The position numbers were made by a program, and so were the translations under genes. The notes below the pieces were generated by a model. That model worked only from the letters and a program-made list of their open reading frames with translations. It made no database searches and was not told the DNA's origin. A stretch of 59,893 bases of DNA from an uncultured Lachnospiraceae bacterium (GTDB lineage: Bacteria > Bacillota > Clostridia > Lachnospirales > Lachnospiraceae), in the NCBI GenBank assembly GCA_900553355.1, contig USDK01000008.1, positions 1 to 59,893 on the forward strand, given 5' to 3'. Below, piece by piece: positions 16,820 through 25,763 of the stretch (its first letter is position 1; every line of letters begins with the position of its first letter).

Positions 16820-17608
16820 ATGAGCGAAATAAACGTGGCAATCGCCGACGACAATGAACGAATACTGGATCTGCTTGGCGAAATCGTGGAAAGCGATCAC
16901 GAGCTGAATCTGGTCGGAAAGGCAAATAATGGAGAAGATGCATACCGGATTATCCGCGAAAAACAGCCGGATGTCGTATTGCTGGATCTGATTATGCCGA
17001 AGATGGACGGCTTAAGCGTTATGGAGACGGTAGGACGGGATAAGGAACTGAAAAAACATCCCGGATTTATCGTGATCACAGCGGTGGGCCAGGAGAGAAT
17101 TACGGAAGATGCCTTCAAAAAAGGAGCAAATTACTATATATTAAAACCATTCCAGAACGATATGATCATCAGCCAGATCAAACTGGCCGGACATCCGTCA
17201 AGGAATGGAGGAGCAGAGGTGTCAGGCATGGGAATTCAGGCAGGGAAGACACCGGAGGTCAGCCTGGAAACCCGGGTGACGGATATGATTCATGAGATAG
17301 GTATCCCGGCCCATATCAAAGGATATCATTATCTCAGGGATGCGATCATGATGGCGGTGGAAGACATGGACGTGCTTAATGCGATCACGAAAGTATTGTA
17401 TCCTACTGTTGCAAAGATGCATCAGACTACGGCAAGCAGAGTTGAGAGGGCGATCCGCCATGCGATCGAGGTGGCCTGGAGCCGCGGCAAGCTGGATACG
17501 CTGGATCATCTGTTTGGATATACGGTCAGCAACGGCAAAGGAAAGCCGACAAATTCTGAATTTATCGCGCTGATCGCAGACACAATCCGATTAGAATCGA
17601 AAAACTAA
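16820..17608 (+). CDS. spo0A: Sporulation master regulator Spo0A
   Basis: Spo0A is the response regulator that commits the cell to sporulation. The 262-residue product has a receiver domain with the acidic pair D10-D11 and phosphoacceptor D56 (in LLDLIMPKMDG), then a linker and a C-terminal DNA-binding domain with VAKMHQTTASRVERAIRHAI, the signature Spo0A recognition region. It follows spoIVB. In Clostridia Spo0A is often phosphorylated directly by orphan kinases; none is in this window. Confidence 0.98.
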   Translation: MSEINVAIADDNERILDLLGEIVESDHELNLVGKANNGEDAYRIIREKQPDVVLLDLIMPKMDGLSVMETVGRDKELKKHPGFIVITAVGQERITEDAFKKGANYYILKPFQNDMIISQIKLAGHPSRNGGAEVSGMGIQAGKTPEVSLETRVTDMIHEIGIPAHIKGYHYLRDAIMMAVEDMDVLNAITKVLYPTVAKMHQTTASRVERAIRHAIEVAWSRGKLDTLDHLFGYTVSNGKGKPTNSEFIALIADTIRLESKN

Positions 17609-17611
17609 TGC

Positions 17612-17640
17612 TTTCCTTCTGAAAAAAAATAAGCTATAAT
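17612..17640 (+). promoter_or_regulatory. Possible promoter of glgA
   Basis: A consensus TATAAT at 17635-17640, with only a weak TTTCCT 17 bases upstream, lies about 30 bases before the glgA start. Confidence 0.35.
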
Positions 17641-17672
17641 AGGTATAGATTGCGAGGTTGGGAGGGAAAGCC

Positions 17673-19109
17673 ATGAAAAAAATATTGTTTGCAGCTTCAG
17701 AATCGGTACCGTTTATAAAAACCGGGGGATTGGCAGATGTTGTCGGTTCTCTTCCGAAATATTTTGATAAAGAAAAGTACGATGTGCGGGTGATGCTGCC
17801 AAAATATATGTGCATGAAGCAGGAGTGGAAGGATAAGCTTCAGTATCATACGCACTTTTATATGGATTTAAACTGGAGAAAACAGTATGTAGGTATTTTA
17901 GAACTGGAATACGAAGGAATTACATTCTATTTTATAGATAATGAGTACTATTTTAACGGATATGCCCCCTATGGAGACATGTATGCGGATATCGAAAAGT
18001 TTGCATTTTTCTCAAAGGCAGTGTTAAGTTCCCTGCCTCTGATCGATTTCCGCCCGGATATCATCCACTGCCACGACTGGCAGACCGGTCTGATCCCGGT
18101 ATTTCTTGACAATTTCCGGTACGGCAACGAGTGGTACAGAGGGATCAAGACGATCATGACGATCCACAATCTGAAGTTCCAGGGAACCTGGGACACCAAA
18201 CGAGTCAGAGACATTACCGGACTTCCGCAGTATTATTTTGTACCGGATAAGCTGGAAGCATACAAGGATGCCAATTATCTTAAGGGCGGTATTGTCTATG
18301 CGGACCGTATCACAACGGTAAGCAATACTTATGCAGAAGAGATCAAGATGCCGTTTTACGGGGAGAAGCTGGACGGTCTGATGAACGCCCGTTCCAACTG
18401 TCTGTCAGGAATCGTAAATGGAATCGATTATCAGGAATATAATCCTGCAACCGATCCGTTCATTGAGAAGAATTACACGGTGGATAATTTCCGAAGGGAA
18501 AAGGTAAAAAATAAGCTTGCATTGCAGAAAGAGCTGGGTCTTGACCAGGACAATAAGGTGATGATGATCGGCATTGTTTCCCGGCTTACGGACCAGAAGG
18601 GCTTTGATCTGGTGGCTTATGTAATGGATGAATTGTGCCAGGATGCAGTGCAGATCGTGGCTCTTGGTACTGGAGAAGAGCAGTATGAGAATATGTTCCG
18701 GCATTTTGCATGGAAGTATTCAGGAAAGGTTTCTGCTAATATTTATTATTCCGAGGCCATGTCCCATAAGATTTATGCAGGAAGCGATGCTTTCCTGATG
18801 CCGTCGCTGTTTGAGCCATGTGGCTTAAGCCAGCTGATGAGCCTTCGCTACGGCACGGTTCCGATCGTGCGTGAGACCGGAGGCCTCAAAGATACGGTTG
18901 AGCCTTACAATGAATATGAAAAGACAGGTACCGGTTTCAGTTTCATGAATTACAACGCCCATGAGATGTTGGGTACCGTGCGCTATGCCGAACGGATTTT
19001 CTATGACAAGAAGAGAGACTGGAACAAGATTGTGGAGAGGGGAATGCAGAAGGATTTCTCCTGGAAAAATTCTGCAAAACAATACGAAGAATTATACGAC
19101 AGCATGTAA
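17673..19109 (+). CDS. glgA: Glycogen synthase (ADP-glucose)
   Basis: GlgA is a GT5 glycosyltransferase that extends alpha-1,4-glucan from ADP-glucose. The 478-residue product has the N-terminal substrate motif FIKTGGLADVVGSLP (residues about 13-27), HDWQTGLIP, and the C-terminal LMPSLFEPCGLSQL. The ATG at 17673 follows GGGAGGGAAAG; an in-frame GTG-type start five codons upstream overlaps that site. No other glg genes are adjacent. Confidence 0.96.
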   Translation: MKKILFAASESVPFIKTGGLADVVGSLPKYFDKEKYDVRVMLPKYMCMKQEWKDKLQYHTHFYMDLNWRKQYVGILELEYEGITFYFIDNEYYFNGYAPYGDMYADIEKFAFFSKAVLSSLPLIDFRPDIIHCHDWQTGLIPVFLDNFRYGNEWYRGIKTIMTIHNLKFQGTWDTKRVRDITGLPQYYFVPDKLEAYKDANYLKGGIVYADRITTVSNTYAEEIKMPFYGEKLDGLMNARSNCLSGIVNGIDYQEYNPATDPFIEKNYTVDNFRREKVKNKLALQKELGLDQDNKVMMIGIVSRLTDQKGFDLVAYVMDELCQDAVQIVALGTGEEQYENMFRHFAWKYSGKVSANIYYSEAMSHKIYAGSDAFLMPSLFEPCGLSQLMSLRYGTVPIVRETGGLKDTVEPYNEYEKTGTGFSFMNYNAHEMLGTVRYAERIFYDKKRDWNKIVERGMQKDFSWKNSAKQYEELYDSM

Positions 19110-19133
19110 ATACAGAAATAAAGGAGCAGAATC

Positions 19134-20003
19134 ATGAAAATCAAAGAGATACTGAAGAGCAGAGAACCACATATTTCATTTGAGATCTTTCCGCCGAAGA
19201 CGGATGCCGGTTTCGAAAGTGTCATGAAGGCGGCTGAGGAGATCGCTGCTCTTCGTCCTTCCTATATGAGCGTAACCTATGGGGCAGGCGGAGGAACCAG
19301 TAAGAATACGGTGAAGATTGCATCCCGGATCAAGCATGAAATGGGGGTGACCAGTCTGGCTCATCTGACCTGCGTATCGTCAACAAAGGACACGGTACAT
19401 AGAGTTATCGATGAACTGAAAGAGCAGGGGATTGAAAATATCCTGGCACTCCGTGGAGATATTCCGCAGAACAGTGAATTCCCTCTGCCGGATCATTACC
19501 GGTATGCCAGTGAGCTGATCACAGATATCCGCAGTCTTGGAGATTTCTGTATCGGAGCGGCCTGTTATCCGGAAGGACACGTGGAGACAGAACATAAGGA
19601 AGACGATATCATAAATCTGAAACACAAGGTGGACTGTGGAGTGGATTTTCTGACTACTCAGATGTTTTTTGATAATTCGATTCTGTATAATTTCCTGTAC
19701 CGGATCCGGGAAAAGGGAATTGACGTGCCGGTAATTCCAGGTATTATGCCTGTTACCAGCGCGAAACAGATTAAAAGGATCGGATTCCTTTCTGGTACTA
19801 CGCTTCCGGAGAGGTTCCGCGCAGTGGTAGACCGTTTCGGAGATGATCCGAAAGCGATGCAGCAGGCAGGAGTGGCCTATGCGACGGATCAGATCATTGA
19901 TCTGTTCGCAAACGGAGTTAACCACGTCCATATTTATTCGATGAATAAGCCGGAAGTTGCCAGGTCAATTATGAATAATCTTTCTGAAATTGTAAAAGCA
20001 TAA
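19134..20003 (+). CDS. metF: Methylenetetrahydrofolate reductase
   Basis: MetF reduces methylene-THF to 5-methyl-THF, the methyl donor for MetH. The 289-residue TIM-barrel protein begins with SFEIFPPKTD, and has TYGAGGG, LRGD, and DFLTTQMFFDN. It lies directly before the two-part methionine synthase, so the three genes form a functional block. In acetogens a related protein serves the Wood-Ljungdahl pathway, but the neighbours point to methionine. Confidence 0.96.
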   Translation: MKIKEILKSREPHISFEIFPPKTDAGFESVMKAAEEIAALRPSYMSVTYGAGGGTSKNTVKIASRIKHEMGVTSLAHLTCVSSTKDTVHRVIDELKEQGIENILALRGDIPQNSEFPLPDHYRYASELITDIRSLGDFCIGAACYPEGHVETEHKEDDIINLKHKVDCGVDFLTTQMFFDNSILYNFLYRIREKGIDVPVIPGIMPVTSAKQIKRIGFLSGTTLPERFRAVVDRFGDDPKAMQQAGVAYATDQIIDLFANGVNHVHIYSMNKPEVARSIMNNLSEIVKA

Positions 20004-20014
20004 AGGATACTCGT

Positions 20015-20695
20015 ATGGATAAAAGAACGAAGGAAGCCGTTCGTTATTTGGGGTATGGAAACCATGCGGTAGATGAGGACACGCTTTTGCTGATCGAAGG
20101 CTCTTTTCAGGAGCTTGAAAAGGCGGCGGATAAACGAATCGTCTATCGCATTTTTGACTTGTTCTCAGACGGCGGCGATGAGATAAGAATCGGTGATCTT
20201 TCAGTAAAGAGCCACAGCCTTTCCAGAAACCTGAAAGGATGTATGCAGGTGATCCTTCTGGGCGCAACTCTCGGAACCAGGGTGGATATGCTTCTCAGAC
20301 GATATGCTGTGTCAGAGATGGCGAGATCGGTGACGCTGCAGGCGTGTGCGGCTGCGGTTCTGGAAGAATACCTGGATGAATGGCAGGAAGAGCAGAAGAG
20401 GCGGATGGAAAAGAAAGGGCTGTATCTGCGTCCGAGATTCAGTCCGGGATATGGAGACTTTTCTATCCTGTGCCAGGAACCGGTGTTAAGGATGCTGGAC
20501 GCGTCCAGGGCCATCGGACTTTCTATGACAGATGGATATATGCTGACGCCGTCCAAATCTGTGACGGCTCTGATCGGGATCAGCAGTGAAAAGACGGACT
20601 GCCACCGGAAGGGTTGTGAGGAATGCGGCAAGAAAGACTGTCTCTATCGCAGAGACGGCCAGAGGAGAGAGATAAAAGGAGCAGACAGATGTTAA
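20015..20695 (+). CDS. Free-standing MetH activation-domain protein with Cys-rich tail
   Basis: A 226-residue protein resembling the C-terminal activation domain of cobalamin-dependent methionine synthase, which binds AdoMet for reductive reactivation of oxidized cobalamin. It has the AdoMet-binding RFSPGYGDF near residue 146 and an IGLSMTDGYMLTPSKSV segment. In Escherichia coli this domain is fused to MetH. After about residue 195 a CX4CX2CX4C cluster appears, suggesting a metal or Fe-S site that could deliver electrons; that is inference. It overlaps the metH start by 7 bases. Confidence 0.88.
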   Translation: MDKRTKEAVRYLGYGNHAVDEDTLLLIEGSFQELEKAADKRIVYRIFDLFSDGGDEIRIGDLSVKSHSLSRNLKGCMQVILLGATLGTRVDMLLRRYAVSEMARSVTLQACAAAVLEEYLDEWQEEQKRRMEKKGLYLRPRFSPGYGDFSILCQEPVLRMLDASRAIGLSMTDGYMLTPSKSVTALIGISSEKTDCHRKGCEECGKKDCLYRRDGQRREIKGADRC

Positions 20696-23076
20696 GGGAA
20701 CGACTGGGAAAAGACTTATTATATTTTGACGGCGGGATGGGAACTCTCCTGCAGGAAAAGGGCCTGAAAGCCGGAGAACTTCCGGAAGTATGGAATATGG
20801 AGCATATGGAGGAGATTATAGAGATCCACCGGCAGTATTTTGAGGCAGGAAGCGATATCGTCCTGACCAATACCTTTGGCGCCAATGCGCTGAAGTTTCA
20901 CAGTACAGAGTATGAGCTGGAAGACATCGTTACAACGGCGGTCATTCATGTAAAAGAGGCCGCGTCACTGGGCGTGCATGATGACAGGGAGGTTTATACA
21001 GCTCTGGACATCGGTCCCACCGGAAAGCTTTTAAAACCGATGGGAGACCTGGAGTTTGAGGAAGCTTATCAGGCATTTGCGGAAGTCATGCGTTATGGAG
21101 AGGCGGCAGGAGCTGATTTGATCCATATCGAGACCATGAGCGACACTTACGAGATGAAAGCGGCGGTGCTGGCTGCAAAAGAGCAGACCTCTCTGCCGGT
21201 ATTTGCCACCATGATCTTTGATGAAAAGGGACGGCTTCTGACGGGGGGCGATGTACGTTCGGCTGTGGCCATGCTGGAGGGCTTAGGTGTTGACGCCCTG
21301 GGAATCAACTGCGGACTTGGACCGGAACAGATGCTTCCAATCTTTCAGGAGATTGTTTCCCATACTTCTGTACCGGTGATCGTAAAGCCGAATGCCGGTC
21401 TCCCGAAGCAGAAGGACGGTATGGTCTATTATGATGTGGACTCGGATGAGTTTTCCAGGGTCATGGAGAAGATCATAGAAGGAGGCGCGGCCGTGATCGG
21501 CGGCTGCTGTGGGACGACCCCGGAGCATATCCGGAAGATGACAGATACCTTTGGAAGAAGGAAGGTAGAGAAGGCGGCAGTACAAGAAGAAACCGTAGTT
21601 TCTTCTTACGGACAGGCAGTGGTCCTGGGGAAGAAACCGGTCATCATCGGAGAACGGATCAATCCTACCGGGAAAAAGCGGCTGAAGCAGGCGCTCAAGG
21701 AGCATGATCTGGACTATATCCTGAAAGAAGGGATCCGTCAGCAGGAGCTGGGAGCCCATATTCTGGATGTGAATGTAGGACTTCCGGATATTGATGAGAC
21801 AGAGACAATGAAAGAAGTGATCACACAGCTTCAGGGCGTCACCAGCCTTCCGCTTCAGATCGATACGGTAGACGGCCGGGCAATGGAAGCGGCCATGCGT
21901 ATCTATAACGGGAAACCGATGATCAATTCCGTCAACGGTAAACAGGAATCCATGGATATGGTGTTCCCACTGATCCGGAAATACGGCGGCGTAGTAGTAG
22001 GCCTGACTCTGGATGAGACGGGAATTCCTTCTACGGCAGAGGGAAGAATCGAGATTGCCGGAAAGATCATACAAGAGGCACAGAAGTATGGCATTCAAAA
22101 GAAAGATATTGTGATCGATGTCCTTGCCATGACGGTAAGTTCGGATCCCAAGGGGGCAATGGTCACGCTGGAAGCACTGAAAGGAGTACGGGAACGCTAC
22201 GGCGTCTGTACAGTCCTTGGTGTGTCAAATATCTCTTTTGGGCTGCCGTGCCGTCCGGTAATCAATGCCGCCTTTTATACCATGGCGATGCAGGCAGGTT
22301 TAAGTGCAGGCATCATTAATCCATCATCCGAAGATATGATGCGTTCATATTATGCTTTTTGCGCCCTGATGGATCAGGATCCGAATTTTGAAGAGTATAT
22401 CCAGAAGTTCGGAAATGTAAAGACAGAGAAGGCGGAGGTAAAGAAGGGATCACTGTCCTTAAAGACAGCCATTGAAAAAGGACTGAAAGAAGAAGCTTAT
22501 CGCGCCGCAAAGGAACTGCTTAAGGAAATGGCGCCGCTTGAGATCATTGACCGCTATCTGATCCCTGCCCTGGATCAGGTGGGCAGAGGGTTTGAGGAAG
22601 GAACCGTTTTTCTCCCTCAGCTGCTGATGAGTGCAGATGCGGCGAAAAATGCATTTGCGGTTCTGAAGGAGAAACTTGCTGATACGGAGGAAACCCAGGA
22701 GAAGAAACACAAAGTCATCCTGGCCACTGTAAAAGGAGACATCCATGATATCGGAAAGAACATTGTCAAGGTTCTGCTGGAAAATTATGGGTTTGATGTG
22801 AGAGATCTGGGAAAAGACGTGGATCCCGAGGTGATCGTAAAGACAGCAGTAGAAGAGGACATCCGCCTGGCGGGATTGAGCGCCCTGATGACCACGACAG
22901 TGGGCAGCATGGAAGAGACCATACGCCTTCTGCATACCAGAAAACCGGACTGTAAGGTGATGGTAGGAGGTGCTGTTCTGAATCAGGAATATGCGGATAT
23001 GATCGGGGCTGATTTCTATGGAAAGGACGCGATGCAGTCTGTCCATTACGCCCAGAGCGTATTCGGACAGGAATAG
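20689..23076 (+). CDS. metH: Cobalamin-dependent methionine synthase lacking the activation domain
   Basis: MetH transfers the methyl group of methyl-THF to homocysteine through cobalamin. The 795-residue product has the homocysteine-binding domain with zinc ligands in GINCGLG and GGCCGTT, the pterin-binding domain (GERINPTGKK onward), a cobalamin cap region, and the B12-binding DIHDIGKN with the lower-axial His at about residue 686. It ends after the B12 domain; E. coli MetH has about 1227 residues. The ATG at 20689 follows AAAAGGAGC. The missing activation domain is the gene directly upstream. Confidence 0.96.
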   Translation: MLRERLGKDLLYFDGGMGTLLQEKGLKAGELPEVWNMEHMEEIIEIHRQYFEAGSDIVLTNTFGANALKFHSTEYELEDIVTTAVIHVKEAASLGVHDDREVYTALDIGPTGKLLKPMGDLEFEEAYQAFAEVMRYGEAAGADLIHIETMSDTYEMKAAVLAAKEQTSLPVFATMIFDEKGRLLTGGDVRSAVAMLEGLGVDALGINCGLGPEQMLPIFQEIVSHTSVPVIVKPNAGLPKQKDGMVYYDVDSDEFSRVMEKIIEGGAAVIGGCCGTTPEHIRKMTDTFGRRKVEKAAVQEETVVSSYGQAVVLGKKPVIIGERINPTGKKRLKQALKEHDLDYILKEGIRQQELGAHILDVNVGLPDIDETETMKEVITQLQGVTSLPLQIDTVDGRAMEAAMRIYNGKPMINSVNGKQESMDMVFPLIRKYGGVVVGLTLDETGIPSTAEGRIEIAGKIIQEAQKYGIQKKDIVIDVLAMTVSSDPKGAMVTLEALKGVRERYGVCTVLGVSNISFGLPCRPVINAAFYTMAMQAGLSAGIINPSSEDMMRSYYAFCALMDQDPNFEEYIQKFGNVKTEKAEVKKGSLSLKTAIEKGLKEEAYRAAKELLKEMAPLEIIDRYLIPALDQVGRGFEEGTVFLPQLLMSADAAKNAFAVLKEKLADTEETQEKKHKVILATVKGDIHDIGKNIVKVLLENYGFDVRDLGKDVDPEVIVKTAVEEDIRLAGLSALMTTTVGSMEETIRLLHTRKPDCKVMVGGAVLNQEYADMIGADFYGKDAMQSVHYAQSVFGQE

Positions 23077-23134
23077 CAAAGCTGGTCTTACAAAATCGAT
23101 AATTGATACAGAAGAGATAAAAGGAGAGAAAGAG

Positions 23135-24142
23135 ATGGGATTAATCATACCAGAATATTATGATCCGCGCCTGGATGTGCGGACGACACAGGAAGCAATC
23201 AAGTATATCAGAGACACATTCCAGAAAGAGCTGGGAAAAGAGATGAACTTAGAGAGAATCTCGGCTCCGTTGTTTGTGTCTAAGGACAGCGGACTCAATG
23301 ATAATCTGAACGGGGTGGAGCGCCCGGTACAGTTTGATATGGCAGGCATTGAAGGAGAGACTATGGAGGTGGTGCAGTCCCTTGCAAAATGGAAGCGCAT
23401 GGCTCTGCATGAGTATGGATTCCAGCCGGGAGAAGGATTGTATACCAATATGAATGCAATCCGCCGGGATGAGGAGCTTGACAATCTTCATTCCTGCTAT
23501 GTGGATCAGTGGGACTGGGAAAAGGTGATCACGAAAGAGCAGCGTAACGAGGAGACGCTGAAGGACACGGTGAAGACACTGTTTAAGATTATCAAACATA
23601 TGCAGCATGAGGTGTGGTACAAATATCCACAGGCTGTAAAGAAACTGCCGGATAAGGTGGCCTTTATCACAACCCAGGAGCTGGAAGACCGCTATCCGAA
23701 CCGGACGCCGAAGGAGAGAGAAAATCTTATCACCAAAGAATATGGCTGTGTGTTTCTCATGAAGATCGGCGATAAGTTAAAGAGTGGAAAACCCCATGAC
23801 GGACGCGCGCCTGACTATGACGACTGGGAATTAAATGGAGACATCCTGTTCTGGTACGATACCCTGGGATGCGCGCTGGAAATCTCCAGCATGGGGATCC
23901 GGGTGGATGAAAAGTCTCTGGATGAACAGCTGAAAAAGGCCGGCTGTGAAGATCGAAGAAACCTGCCTTATCACCAGATGCTGCTGAACGGAGAGCTTCC
24001 CTATACGATAGGCGGCGGAATCGGCCAGTCCAGGCTGTGTATGCTGCTTTTGGACCGTGCGCATATCGGAGAAGTCCAGGCCAGCATCTGGCCGGAGGAA
24101 ATGCGTAAGGTCTGCAGGGAACATCACATTATCTTGTTATAA
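23135..24142 (+). CDS. asnA: Aspartate-ammonia ligase (asparagine synthetase A)
   Basis: AsnA makes asparagine from aspartate, ammonia and ATP and is related to class II aminoacyl-tRNA synthetases. The 335-residue product has APLFV, VERPVQFDM, QSLAKWKRMAL, LHSCYVDQWDWE, and the C-terminal GGGIGQSRLCMLLL, all typical. The ATG at 23135 follows AAAGGAGAGAAAG; the frame is open upstream into the end of metH without homology. Confidence 0.96.
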   Translation: MGLIIPEYYDPRLDVRTTQEAIKYIRDTFQKELGKEMNLERISAPLFVSKDSGLNDNLNGVERPVQFDMAGIEGETMEVVQSLAKWKRMALHEYGFQPGEGLYTNMNAIRRDEELDNLHSCYVDQWDWEKVITKEQRNEETLKDTVKTLFKIIKHMQHEVWYKYPQAVKKLPDKVAFITTQELEDRYPNRTPKERENLITKEYGCVFLMKIGDKLKSGKPHDGRAPDYDDWELNGDILFWYDTLGCALEISSMGIRVDEKSLDEQLKKAGCEDRRNLPYHQMLLNGELPYTIGGGIGQSRLCMLLLDRAHIGEVQASIWPEEMRKVCREHHIILL

Positions 24143-24166
24143 AATATTCAGGAGGAAATGAGAGTT

Positions 24167-25687
24167 ATGGTAAGAGGACTAGATACCACTGTCAGAAAAC
24201 TCAGAAGAAAAGTGTTTGAAGAGGTCGCAAGGCTGGGATTTCGGGCCAATGAAGAAAATTTTGAAGAAACCCTGGTCAGTGAGGTCGAAGCCATTCCCTA
24301 CCGGATGGTAAATGAAGAGAAAAGATACCGGGAGAGTGTATACCGTGCCCGTGCCATCTTAAGCGAACGGCTGCGTCTGGCCATGGGGCTTTCCCTCCGG
24401 CCGGAGGATAAACCGGTGCATCTGACCGCGGGAATGGAAGCCAGTAATATTTCGGACAAATATTATGAACCGCCGCTTATGCAGGTGATTCCGTCAGCCT
24501 GTGAAAGCTGTGAGGAAAAGGGGTATGAGGTCAGCAACATGTGTAAGGGCTGTCTTGCCCATCCCTGTATGGAGGTCTGTCCCAAGGGAGCAATCTCTAT
24601 GGTGAAAGGCAAGTCCTTCATTGACCAGTCAAAATGCATCAAATGTGGGAAGTGCAAGTCCGTCTGCCCTTATGACGCCATTGCAAAAAAGGAGCGGCCC
24701 TGTGCTCAGGCCTGCGGCGTGAACGCAATCACATCTGATAAACTGGGACGCGCTTATGTGGATCCGGATAAATGTGTTTCCTGCGGTATGTGTATGGTCA
24801 ACTGCCCGTTTGGGGCAATTTCTGATAAGTCTCAGATCTTTCAGCTTGCAAGAGCGCTGACGGAAGGAGACGAGATCATTGCAGAGATCGCGCCGGCTTT
24901 CTACGGACAGTTCGGAGATAATATTACGCCCAGAAATCTCAAGGCTGCCCTGGAGGAAATAGGATTCTCAGAGTTTTACGAAGTAGCTCTGGGAGCGGAT
25001 ATCGGAGCCATTGCAGAGGCCCATCACTACGTGGAAAAGGTAACCACAGGAGAGCTTCCGTTCCTTTTGACTTCCTGTTGTCCGTCCTGGGCGATGCTGG
25101 CAAAAAAATACTTCCCGGATCTGATCGATGAAGTATCCCAGGAGCTGACGCCGATGGTAGCAACGGCGCGTACGATTAAGCAGAAGCATCCCAATGCGAA
25201 AGTGGTATTTATCGGCCCATGTGCGGCTAAGAAGCTGGAAGCGATGCGCCGTACCGTTCGAAGCGACGTGGATTTTGTCATTACGTTCGAGGAACTGCAG
25301 GCTATGTTTGACGCGAAGGAAATCGACCTTACCAAGTATGAGGCAGAGTCCTCCTTCCACAACGCTACCGGAGCAGGAAGAGGATACGCGGTGGCCGGCG
25401 GTGTGGCTGAGGCGATAGAAAAGTGTATCCGGGAATACTATCCGGACGTGGACGTTAATATTGAACATGCAGAAGGACTGGCAGAGTGTAAAAAGACCCT
25501 TGCCCTTGCCAAAGCCGGAAAGCTTAATGGCTGTCTGATCGAAGGCATGGGCTGTCCGGGCGGCTGCGTGGCCGGAGCAGGGACCAATATCCCGGTAGCA
25601 AAAGCGCAGAAGAAGATCAAGGATTTTGTAAAGGCATCCTCCAGACAGATTCCGCCGAAGGAACTGGAAGAGATCGAATTAAAATAG
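24167..25687 (+). CDS. [FeFe] hydrogenase, group-B-like, with ferredoxin-type clusters
   Basis: A 506-residue protein with an N-terminal region, two or more ferredoxin-type 4Fe-4S motifs (CxxCxxC...CP, about residues 120-215) and an H-cluster domain. H-cluster motifs are TSCCPSW near 301, IGPCAAKKLE near 349 and GMGCPGGCVAGAG near 460. The L2 motif has Gly where the classical enzymes have Met (MPC), as in group B enzymes, whose physiological role is little known. AGGAGG at 24150-24155 is too close to the ATG at 24158, so the ATG at 24167 is preferred. No hydE, hydF or hydG is nearby. Confidence 0.88.
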   Translation: MVRGLDTTVRKLRRKVFEEVARLGFRANEENFEETLVSEVEAIPYRMVNEEKRYRESVYRARAILSERLRLAMGLSLRPEDKPVHLTAGMEASNISDKYYEPPLMQVIPSACESCEEKGYEVSNMCKGCLAHPCMEVCPKGAISMVKGKSFIDQSKCIKCGKCKSVCPYDAIAKKERPCAQACGVNAITSDKLGRAYVDPDKCVSCGMCMVNCPFGAISDKSQIFQLARALTEGDEIIAEIAPAFYGQFGDNITPRNLKAALEEIGFSEFYEVALGADIGAIAEAHHYVEKVTTGELPFLLTSCCPSWAMLAKKYFPDLIDEVSQELTPMVATARTIKQKHPNAKVVFIGPCAAKKLEAMRRTVRSDVDFVITFEELQAMFDAKEIDLTKYEAESSFHNATGAGRGYAVAGGVAEAIEKCIREYYPDVDVNIEHAEGLAECKKTLALAKAGKLNGCLIEGMGCPGGCVAGAGTNIPVAKAQKKIKDFVKASSRQIPPKELEEIELK

Positions 25688-25694
25688 AGAATTT

Positions 25695-25725
25695 CCCCGG
25701 CGTTGACAAACGTCGGGGTTCTCTT
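25695..25725 (+). terminator. Terminator after the hydrogenase gene, interlocked with the alaS promoter
   Basis: CCCCGGCGTT (25695-25704) pairs with AACGTCGGGG (25709-25718) over ten positions including one G-T pair. The loop is GACA and the tail is TTCTCTT. The last two bases of the 5' arm plus the loop spell the -35 hexamer of the alaS promoter. Confidence 0.75.
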
Positions 25726-25731
25726 TATAAT
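25703..25731 (+). promoter_or_regulatory. Perfect-consensus sigma-A promoter of alaS
   Basis: TTGACA at 25703-25708 and TATAAT at 25726-25731 are separated by exactly 17 bases. The start of transcription would be near 25738, giving a leader of about 26 bases. That is too short for a T-box, although many Firmicutes aminoacyl-tRNA synthetase genes have one. The hexamers overlap the preceding terminator. Confidence 0.85.
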
Positions 25732-25763
25732 TAGAAAATAGTGTGAGTTTTTAGGAGGAAATT

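Noticed and set aside
19110..19133. SAM or cobalamin riboswitch for metF-metH
   Set aside because: Gaps before metF, the activation gene and metH are under 30 bases; no room for a riboswitch.
21283..22098. Long - strand open frame inside metH
   Set aside because: Shadow of metH; no ribosome site or homology.
20015..23076. Frameshifted single metH gene
   Set aside because: The activation domain is upstream, not downstream, of the catalytic gene, and both genes have their own start and ribosome site, so this is a true split arrangement.
25695..25763. T-box riboswitch before alaS
   Set aside because: The leader from the perfect promoter is only about 26 bases, far too short for a T-box; the hairpin belongs to the preceding terminator.
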